A stretch of DNA of 64,000 nucleotides from Flavobacterium sp. J27 (GTDB lineage Bacteria; Bacteroidota; Bacteroidia; Flavobacteriales; Flavobacteriaceae). Where the stretch lies: assembly GCF_004303025.1 (NCBI RefSeq), contig NZ_PJQW01000007.1, positions 1,297-65,296 of the forward strand. Reading direction: 5' to 3'. Below, piece by piece: positions 48,254 to 54,619 of the stretch (the stretch's first letter is position 1; every line of letters begins with the position of its first letter). A program made the translations under genes and the position numbers. Below the pieces are notes generated by a model that saw only the letters and a program-made list of their open reading frames with translations, was not told the origin of the DNA and made no database searches.

Positions 48254-48601
48254 ATGTATGATACTCATTATACACGTTTAAACCAATATAGAAGTTTGTG
48301 GATATTAGTCTTTTTTGATTTGCCAACCGAAACCCGAAAGGAACGTAAAATAGCTGCAGGCTTTCGAAAGAGATTGCTAGATGATGGTTTTACAATGTTT
48401 CAGTTTTCTATTTATATGCGTTTTTGTGCCAGTAGAGAGAATGCGGAAGTACATACGAAACGAATAAAAAATAGTTTACCCGAACATGGCAAGATAGGAG
48501 TTATGCAAATAACCGACAAGCAATTTGGAATGATGGAATTATTTTATGGGAAAAAACCTGTGGAAACCGAAAAACCTTCTCAGCAATTAGAACTCTTTTA
48601 G
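48254..48601 (+). CDS. cas2: Cas2 adaptation protein
   Basis: 115 residues. The ferredoxin-like fold start [19 protein letters not shown] has the conserved Asp, followed by QFSIYMRFC and [16 protein letters not shown]. It bridges two Cas1 dimers in spacer integration. It is the last cas gene before the array. Confidence 0.96.
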   Translation: MYDTHYTRLNQYRSLWILVFFDLPTETRKERKIAAGFRKRLLDDGFTMFQFSIYMRFCASRENAEVHTKRIKNSLPEHGKIGVMQITDKQFGMMELFYGKKPVETEKPSQQLELF

Positions 48602-48690
48602 GAAAACTAGCATTTAAAAAATAGACTATATTACTTCATTTCAAGGACTTAAAGTATTGTTTTTTATTTTCTAGCCAATGTCATAACTCG

Positions 48691-48723
48691 CAACATATCA
48701 GCTTTTTAGGGCTTGATATGTTG
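48691..48723. promoter_or_regulatory. Leader-side hairpin overlapping the first repeat
   Basis: CAACATATCA (48691-48700) and TGATATGTTG (48714-48723) form perfect 10-bp arms, and the second arm includes the first four bases of repeat 1. The region 48602-48719 is the candidate leader on the cas2 side. The hairpin lies at the array edge and may mark the integration site, or end crRNA transcripts running toward cas2. No T-run is present on either side. Confidence 0.5.
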
Positions 48724-49999
48724 AGAATCATGAGTAAAAATACAATTTTGAAAGCAATTCACAACGGAATGCTTGGCGTAATACTTTGGTACTAGTTGAG
48801 AATCATGAGTAAAAATACAATTTTGAAAGCAATTCACAACCGGCTCATCAAAACTGCTTCGTCTGAAATTGTTGAGAATCATGAGTAAAAATACAATTTT
48901 GAAAGCAATTCACAACTGGTCAAAGTCATTTTGTCTAAATAAATTCGTTGAGAATCATGAGTAAAAATACAATTTTGAAAGCAATTCACAACACCTGGAT
49001 TGACGTTGAAACAGGAGAAAAGGTTGAGAATCATGAGTAAAAATACAATTTTGAAAGCAATTCACAACAAATTGTGGAAAGGGTATTTGATATAGTTGGT
49101 TGAGAATCATGAGTAAAAATACAATTTTGAAAGCAATTCACAACGGGTTATGATTGTTGGAATGGCATTAAAGAGTTGAGAATCATGAGTAAAAATACAA
49201 TTTTGAAAGCAATTCACAACTATTAATGACTGCTTCAGTTGTACCACAAAGTTGAGAATCATGAGTAAAAATACAATTTTGAAAGCAATTCACAACTTAA
49301 CTGTTAAATTTTGAATTAAAATACGGTTGAGAATCATGAGTAAAAATACAATTTTGAAAGCAATTCACAACATAATTGTGAAAATCCTTTTTTTTGGGTT
49401 GTTGAGAATCATGAGTAAAAATACAATTTTGAAAGCAATTCACAACCATTCTTTTTTTGCTTCATCTGAAAAATTAGTTGAGAATCATGAGTAAAAATAC
49501 AATTTTGAAAGCAATTCACAACGTGTACAGCCTGTTACAGCTTTACCCATTAGTTGAGAATCATGAGTAAAAATACAATTTTGAATTATCAATCATCGAA
49601 TACTTTTAAAAAATAATAGGCAATGAGATAAAGCAATTCACAACTCCTCCACCACCTTGCCCGTACATCAATCCGTTGAGAATCATGAGTAAAAATACAA
49701 TTTTGAATTATCAATCATCGAATACTTTTAAAAAATAATAAGCAATGAGATAAAGCAATTCACAACTGCTTTTCCAATGCTCTAATACCATCTTGAGTTG
49801 AGAATCATGAGTAAAAATACAATTTTGAATTATCAATCATCGAATACTTTTAAAAAATAATAAGCAATGAGATAAAGCAATTCACAACCAGTACTCTAAA
49901 CAAGAAGCATTAGCGGCTGTTGAGAATCATGAGTAAAAATACAATTTTGAATTATCAATCATCGAATACTTTAAAAAAATAGTAAGCCATGAGATAAGC
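48720..49999 (-). CRISPR. Type II-C CRISPR array: 14 spacers, 46-bp repeats, three 92-bp variants and a truncated last repeat
   Basis: Repeats 1-11 start at 48720, 48795, 48871, 48947, 49023, 49099, 49175, 49251, 49326, 49401 and 49477 and are identical 46-mers. Repeats 12-14 (49553, 49675, 49797) are 92 bp, and the last one (49919) is cut off. Spacers are 29-30 bp. Strand is set by the tracrRNA: its anti-repeat pairs with the repeat read on minus, which begins GTTGTGAATTGC. On minus each normal repeat also holds TTG, 19 bp, TATTTTTA, a promoter-like pair. None of the spacers matches another part of this window as far as I can see. Confidence 0.95.
49553..49999. repeat. Variant CRISPR repeats with a 46-bp insertion
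   Basis: After the 33rd base of the plus-strand repeat a 46-bp block enters, starting TTATCAATCATCG and ending CAATGAGATAA, then the repeat resumes with AGCAATTCACAAC. The block has TTATC/GATAA at its ends. Copies 12-14 differ only at one G/A position. The terminal copy (49919-49999) has several changes and ends after AGCAA, where the 33-bp direct repeat begins. Repeat size thus doubles exactly, 46 to 92 bp, while spacers stay 30 bp. Confidence 0.92.
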
Positions 50000-50030
50000 A
50001 AAAAAAGCGTTCTTTTAGGAGGACGCTTTT
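49998..50030 (-). terminator. Terminator and right copy of the 33-bp direct repeat
   Basis: Identical to 41131-41163. It abuts the truncated last CRISPR repeat and lies 7 bp from the stop of the minus-strand S8 gene, whose terminator it probably is. Confidence 0.85.
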
Positions 50031-50037
50031 TATTATT

Positions 50038-51687
50038 TTATATTCCTTTTTTTAAGCTTATTTCTGCTGCCATTTTCATAGCATTATAAGTGTTTAAAAC
50101 TTTTCCCGAGGTACACAATTCAGAGAAAGAAACCATTTCATTTTCTGTCCCTGGTTTAATTACTTTTTTGTTAATAGTAATACCAGATGTTAAGATAATT
50201 TCTTTTATTTCTTGTGCTGTTAAATTTGGATGATAGAGCCAAATCAAAGCGGCTGTGCCCGAGACCATTGGTGCAGCTAATGAAGTTCCCGAATCGGTTT
50301 CATAGGTGTTGTGTTTTCTACAAACATATATCTCTTCTCCAGGAGCAAACAGATCTACATTTTTTTTGCCATAATTAGAATAAAAAGAAACAAAAGTGCT
50401 ATCCGTTTTTTTGTTTATAGAACCCACATTAATAAAGTTGTCTATAATGTCTTCTTCTTTAGAATAATCAAAATCAGAAGGATAAAAAGAATTTACGTCT
50501 ATATTCATAGCATCATTGCCTGCGCAATGAATTAATAAAACCCCTTTGGATGCTGCATATTGTAAGGCTTCAAAAACCCATTTTTTATGTATAGAAAATT
50601 CTTTTCCAAATGACATATTAATAATCTTGGCACCGTTATCAACCGCATAATAAATACCGTTTGCAATATCTTTATCGTGTTCACTTCCATTATTTGCAAT
50701 ACAAATGGGCATTATTTTAATATTATTAGAAAAGCCTTTTATACCTATGTTGTTTTTTCGGTTAGCGGCTATAATTCCAGAAACTTCCGTATTATGATTT
50801 AATTGCCTGTCGTAAATGTTAACATACGGATTTCCATAATTATGATTTAAGATATTCACATCATCACCGATATATTTTCTCTCTTGTAAATGAATATTAA
50901 TGTTAGTATTTACGATTGAATCAAAACTTTTTTCAAGTTCGTCTATTTGTTCGTATGTAAAATGATTCAATTGATAAAATGATTTTAAAGCTAAAACTAA
51001 GGCTACAAAATCTGTTGCATTTGTGTTTTTAATATCATTGAATGTTCGGGTATCATTTTTCTTAATTAGGAGATAGATACTATCGAGTTCTTTGTATTTA
51101 AATTGGTTCTTTGGGTAATAATAGAACAAACTATCTTTGGCTAAATTAAATATCTTTTTTCCATATTTTAAGGAATTTAAATAGGTTGTGTAATAATTTT
51201 CATAGCTAGTAAAATATTCTAACGCTTTTTCATATTCTTTTTTTTCAAATGGACTTAAAAGATTGGCATCGTATAATTTTTTGTTCTCTCTTATAATTTT
51301 TACATATTCATAATTATTCTTAGGAGTATGATTTCCTCCTTTTGTACCAAGAAAATTCCAGCCATTATAATCGTCTATATATCCGTTTTTATCATCGTCT
51401 ATTCCGTTATCAGGAATTTCGTTTACATTAACCCAAAATTGACCTTGTAAATCTTCATGATTAAGGTCAATTTGAGTGTCTAATGTGGCTACAATAATTT
51501 GTTCTTTAGTTTTTTTAAAATTTTCTCTATACCATTTTTCTAATGAAATTCCATAGACACCTTCTTTCGTAAAGTCTTTTTGATACCAATAAATATCATC
51601 TGGAGTATTGTTGTTTTGAATCTGTTTGTCAGAAACGGAGCAACTAAGGAGTAGTAGTGGTAAGATAAAGAAAATTTTATAGGACAT
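50038..51687 (-). CDS. S8 (subtilisin-like) serine protease, lipoprotein, cassette B
   Basis: 549 residues. Lipobox LLLLSCSVS near residue 16. Catalytic Asp in VATLDTQID, His in LNHNTEVSGI and Ser in DSGTSLAAPMVSG. It has the same long insert between Asp and His as its paralogue at 29512-31170, and the same calcium-loop-like DNGIDDDKNGYIDD. The shared order protease, precursor, regulator supports a LanP-type or peptide-processing role. Confidence 0.9.
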   Translation of the reverse strand: MSYKIFFILPLLLLSCSVSDKQIQNNNTPDDIYWYQKDFTKEGVYGISLEKWYRENFKKTKEQIIVATLDTQIDLNHEDLQGQFWVNVNEIPDNGIDDDKNGYIDDYNGWNFLGTKGGNHTPKNNYEYVKIIRENKKLYDANLLSPFEKKEYEKALEYFTSYENYYTTYLNSLKYGKKIFNLAKDSLFYYYPKNQFKYKELDSIYLLIKKNDTRTFNDIKNTNATDFVALVLALKSFYQLNHFTYEQIDELEKSFDSIVNTNINIHLQERKYIGDDVNILNHNYGNPYVNIYDRQLNHNTEVSGIIAANRKNNIGIKGFSNNIKIMPICIANNGSEHDKDIANGIYYAVDNGAKIINMSFGKEFSIHKKWVFEALQYAASKGVLLIHCAGNDAMNIDVNSFYPSDFDYSKEEDIIDNFINVGSINKKTDSTFVSFYSNYGKKNVDLFAPGEEIYVCRKHNTYETDSGTSLAAPMVSGTAALIWLYHPNLTAQEIKEIILTSGITINKKVIKPGTENEMVSFSELCTSGKVLNTYNAMKMAAEISLKKGI

Positions 51688-51704
51688 GTTCGATTAAGTT
51701 ATAT

Positions 51705-51878
51705 TTATTCTTTTTTGCAAATAGCAGAAGAGTTAGTTGGTCTTACTGTTGTGTTATTGGTATTGGTTGTTGGGTCATTATCATCTCCATCTAAATATAG
51801 TCCGCCCACTATAACTTTTGGATTTGATAATTTAGCAATTTGGAACTTTGAAATTTGGAACTTTCTTTGATTTTTCAT
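51705..51878 (-). CDS. Lanthipeptide-like precursor peptide B
   Basis: 57 residues from the ATG at 51878; the open frame goes further upstream, but MKNQRKFQISKFQIAKL is the expected leader. It has FQIAKLSN, shared with precursor A, and a Gly-Gly after VIV. The core is Asp/Thr/Asn-rich with many Thr and Ser and one Cys near the end. One Cys would allow at most one lanthionine ring. It sits between the S8 gene and the regulator. LanB would have to come from cassette A or elsewhere. Confidence 0.7.
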   Translation of the reverse strand: MKNQRKFQISKFQIAKLSNPKVIVGGLYLDGDDNDPTTNTNNTTVRPTNSSAICKKE

Positions 51879-51958
51879 GTTTTTTTGTTTTAAGAATTTC
51901 CACAAAGATATAATGGGATTCTCTAGTAATAGTGGGTAAAAACAGTGAAATTGCCCCA

Positions 51959-51977
51959 GATTCTGGAATTTAGGTTG
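51959..51977. promoter_or_regulatory. ATTCTGGAATTTAGG motif before precursor B
   Basis: Matches, with ATTCnnGAATnTAGG, the pair of direct repeats upstream of the cassette B regulator gene (53809-53847). It lies about 80 bp before the precursor B start, between that gene and the regulator, and could be a regulator site. Confidence 0.4.
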
Positions 51978-52004
51978 CTAAAAAAGAGGTGTTTTTTTTA
52001 TAAA

Positions 52005-53711
52005 TCATGATTTTTGTTTTTCTTCTACTTTATTTAATTCTTTAATGAAAAAAGAAGGTTTTAAACCTGTTGTTTTTTCAAAAGCAGCTGAAAAAGAATC
52101 CGAATTATTAAAGCCAGCTTCTTTTGAAATGGCATTTATGGTATAATTTTTCAAAAGCTTATTTGTCTTTAATTCTTTTACAATATAATTAATGCGAAGC
52201 TGGTTCAGATAATTAGGAAACGTTTTTTTATAATTTACATTCACTACTTTAGATAAATACTTACTATTCGTTTCTAAAATGGTAGCCAATTTTTCAAGAG
52301 TGAGGCTGCTATCTAAAAAAATATTTTCTTTTTCAAATGTTTTTAACTTCTGGAGAATGTTGTCAAAAACTTCTAATGGCATGCCAATGTCTTTAATTTC
52401 CTTTTTATCATTGGAAACAGGAATGTTTTTCTCCTTGTCTAAATGTAAATCCTCAATGATTTTCTCAAAGCGTTGCTTCAGTTTTTTCTGTTTTTTATAT
52501 TGAAAAGTTAAAAAACCTATCAATATAAGAATAAGTAAAAAGGTAATGACTAAATATTTTTTTAACCAACTTCTTTTGGTGTCTAAGGAATTAATAATTG
52601 CTTCTTTTTCTTGTAATAATTGAGGAATTTCGTATTTGTTTTTCAATAATTCTTTGTAACTGTTGTTTTTAGTTTGCAAAATACTGTCGATAGTTACAAA
52701 TCGGTTAATATATTGGAGTTGTTTTTGTAAATCTTCCTTTTTTTTATAATACTCTATTAAGTATTTATAGCCACTAATAAATTTTGGATTTAAGATATTA
52801 GGATTCGTAAAAAGAGAGTCCATTTTTATATAATTTGTAGCCGCTAAATAAGGGTTGTTCATGCCTTCATAGTTTCGGCCTTTGTAATAATATGCTGCGG
52901 CTAAATTTCCTTGTAAGTCGCATTTTTGGAGTATGTTGATAGTTTTATTAATACTATCAATACTTTTTTGGAAGTTTTTGTTTTCCACTTCCACAGCAGC
53001 TTGATTCAGAATGAACAAACTATTATAACATTCATAGTGATTTTTTTTAGTTAATTTATATCCTAATCTATTATAATAGGAAGAAGAGTCTAATTGATGA
53101 AGATCTTTATAATTACTGGCTAAAGCAAATAACGACCAATAATATCTTTCTTTACCATCAAAACTTTTGCTGTCTTGGTTTGCTCTATAATAGTCTGATA
53201 CTTTTTTGTAAAGAATAATACTTTCCTCAAATTTTCCTAAATCTTCAGATTTTATGGTTGCAATTTTTTGTAAAATATCAATTTTTAAAATATCGTTTTC
53301 GTTTTCTGGGTTGTTATATATTTCTAAATATAATTTTAAAGCATCAATTTTTTTATCCAATTCATAATTTAAAATATCTGCTTTGTTTAAGAGTGTTCCT
53401 AATATATAAGTAGTATTTCCAGTTTTTACAAAATACTTATAGGTGCTATCATTAAAAGACAAAGCGAGTTTGCCATGATGCATCTTTTCCTTAAGGAAAT
53501 AACTATATGCTATTTCATTGTCGTTCTTGTTTTTTTTACCTCTTTCTAAAAGTTCTTCTGCACATTTTTGTTTTATAAGAGTATCGGTATTGGAATCAAA
53601 AAAGAGGGAGACGATTTCTTTTAAAGATTTTTTTTTAAGGTCGTGGTCTTTTATTTGTCCATGAGAGAAATGTAAAACAAATAAAAATGGTAACAATAAG
53701 AAAGATTTCAT
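52005..53711 (-). CDS. Membrane-anchored TPR-AraC regulator, cassette B
   Basis: 568 residues from the ATG at 53711; the longer frame would place an unrelated sequence before the signal peptide MKSFLLLPFLFVLHFSHG. TPR helices fill the middle, with a membrane span near residue 395 (YLVITFLLILILIGFLTF), then a charged coil and a C-terminal AraC HTH (SLTLEKLATILETNSKYLSK ... FNNSDSFSAAFEKTTG). It is a paralogue of 33787-35481. Confidence 0.85.
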   Translation of the reverse strand: MKSFLLLPFLFVLHFSHGQIKDHDLKKKSLKEIVSLFFDSNTDTLIKQKCAEELLERGKKNKNDNEIAYSYFLKEKMHHGKLALSFNDSTYKYFVKTGNTTYILGTLLNKADILNYELDKKIDALKLYLEIYNNPENENDILKIDILQKIATIKSEDLGKFEESIILYKKVSDYYRANQDSKSFDGKERYYWSLFALASNYKDLHQLDSSSYYNRLGYKLTKKNHYECYNSLFILNQAAVEVENKNFQKSIDSINKTINILQKCDLQGNLAAAYYYKGRNYEGMNNPYLAATNYIKMDSLFTNPNILNPKFISGYKYLIEYYKKKEDLQKQLQYINRFVTIDSILQTKNNSYKELLKNKYEIPQLLQEKEAIINSLDTKRSWLKKYLVITFLLILILIGFLTFQYKKQKKLKQRFEKIIEDLHLDKEKNIPVSNDKKEIKDIGMPLEVFDNILQKLKTFEKENIFLDSSLTLEKLATILETNSKYLSKVVNVNYKKTFPNYLNQLRINYIVKELKTNKLLKNYTINAISKEAGFNNSDSFSAAFEKTTGLKPSFFIKELNKVEEKQKS

Positions 53712-54096
53712 ATATGGCTGTAAAACTTTTTCAAAAATACAGCTTTTGGGTAAAAAAAAGCAAAAATACACTGATTTGTTTTACAGGTAGTTAAGATTTT
53801 TTTTTACCTAAATTCAAGAATTTAGGGTGTAAATTCAAGAATGTAGGTAGCTTTAGTTTGTAAGGATTATTTTCCTCATATACATTTGCTTTAACAAAAT
53901 AACAAAACGTTTTTGTTTGGTTGTAACAATTCTTGTAGCTACGAATTTGCGGAAGTTTGTCTTTCTTCCAAAGAAACTATAAAAGACACTAGTACTTTCA
54001 TTTTAATGATAGGTTTAGGAAGTACTTGTAAGACAAAATCTGTCTATAGGCACAGTCATTATTTGCTATATTCTGTTTTATAAGAATGAAAAATAG
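53712..54096. promoter_or_regulatory. Divergent regulatory region with paired TAAATTCAAGAATnTAGG sites
   Basis: Two direct repeats, 53809-53826 and 53830-53847, start exactly 21 bp apart, two helical turns. They match TAAATTCAAGAATTTAGG and the same with G for the variable T. This spacing suits an AraC-type protein. The rest of the region (to 54096) holds no gene I can see. Confidence 0.5.
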
Positions 54097-54127
54097 GACT
54101 GTAATTAATTTAACTAAATAACAAATT
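54097..54127 (+). promoter_or_regulatory. Conserved 5' leader of cassette B peptide gene
   Basis: Matches 36058-36089 except for one base and one length change, and it leads into the same ATGAAAAATTT start. Confidence 0.6.
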
Positions 54128-54325
54128 ATGAAAAATTTTTTAAAATTAGGATTGGTTGTGGTTGGTTTTACAATGGCAACTCTTGCTTCTACTGAAAAAG
54201 CTTCTGCTGATATTTCTAGAGATGATTCTTTAGTTGTAGGTGGAGCAGGATGTGTTGGAGAAAGTGGAACTTGTGGAAGAACTTCAAACGGAACTACTCT
54301 TTACGGTAAATGGAGAGAATGGTAA
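54128..54325 (+). CDS. Short secreted peptide with Cys pair
   Basis: 65 residues. A signal peptide ends at about residue 27 (TEKASA). The mature peptide has Gly-Gly, then CVGESGTCGRTSNGTTLYG, with two Cys seven residues apart. Its pattern, C, Gly-rich loop, GTC, then NGT and Tyr, is also in the next gene. Bacteroidetes DUF6520-like and MauE-linked peptides look similar, but I cannot place it firmly. A strong terminator follows. Confidence 0.65.
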   Translation: MKNFLKLGLVVVGFTMATLASTEKASADISRDDSLVVGGAGCVGESGTCGRTSNGTTLYGKWREW

Positions 54326-54336
54326 AAAACCGATTT

Positions 54337-54371
54337 GCAATAACTATCGTTAGATAGTTATTGCTTTTTTT
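54337..54371 (+). terminator. Strong terminator between the two short peptide genes
   Basis: GCAATAACTATC / GATAGTTATTGC, 12-bp perfect arms, 4-nt loop, then seven T. It should limit read-through from the first peptide to the rest of the unit. Confidence 0.85.
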
Positions 54372-54395
54372 ATATAACTTTAACTTCATCTAATT

Positions 54396-54563
54396 ATGTC
54401 AAACATTTTAAAAATATTTTTCGTTGCTGTAGCTCTTTTTTTATTAGCAATAGCAACTACAGAAAAAGTTTTTGCAAAAGAAAGAACAATTGAACCTTGC
54501 CCTGGCGGTAGACCAGGTACTACCTGTTATATAACAGCAAACGGAACAGTCGTTTATCATTAA
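54396..54563 (+). CDS. Second short secreted peptide with Cys pair
   Basis: 55 residues, missed by the longer-ORF cut. A signal peptide ends near residue 27 (TEKVFA), and the mature peptide has CPGGRPGTTCYITANGTVVYH. Both this and the 54128 peptide have TEKxxA before the cut, a Cys pair with Gly-rich loop, and GTC...NGT...Y, so they look like paralogues. It lies between the terminator and the barrel gene. Confidence 0.6.
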   Translation: MSNILKIFFVAVALFLLAIATTEKVFAKERTIEPCPGGRPGTTCYITANGTVVYH

Positions 54564-54619
54564 TTTTCATAAAATACGCAAACAGCTTATTTGTTTGTGG
54601 ATTTAATTTTTAACAAACT

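Noticed and set aside
48691..48723. Leader hairpin as a normal terminator
   Set aside because: No T-run follows on either strand.
48720..49999. Array transcribed on the plus strand, away from cas genes
   Set aside because: The tracrRNA terminator, nexus and anti-repeat order fit only if the repeat is read on minus.
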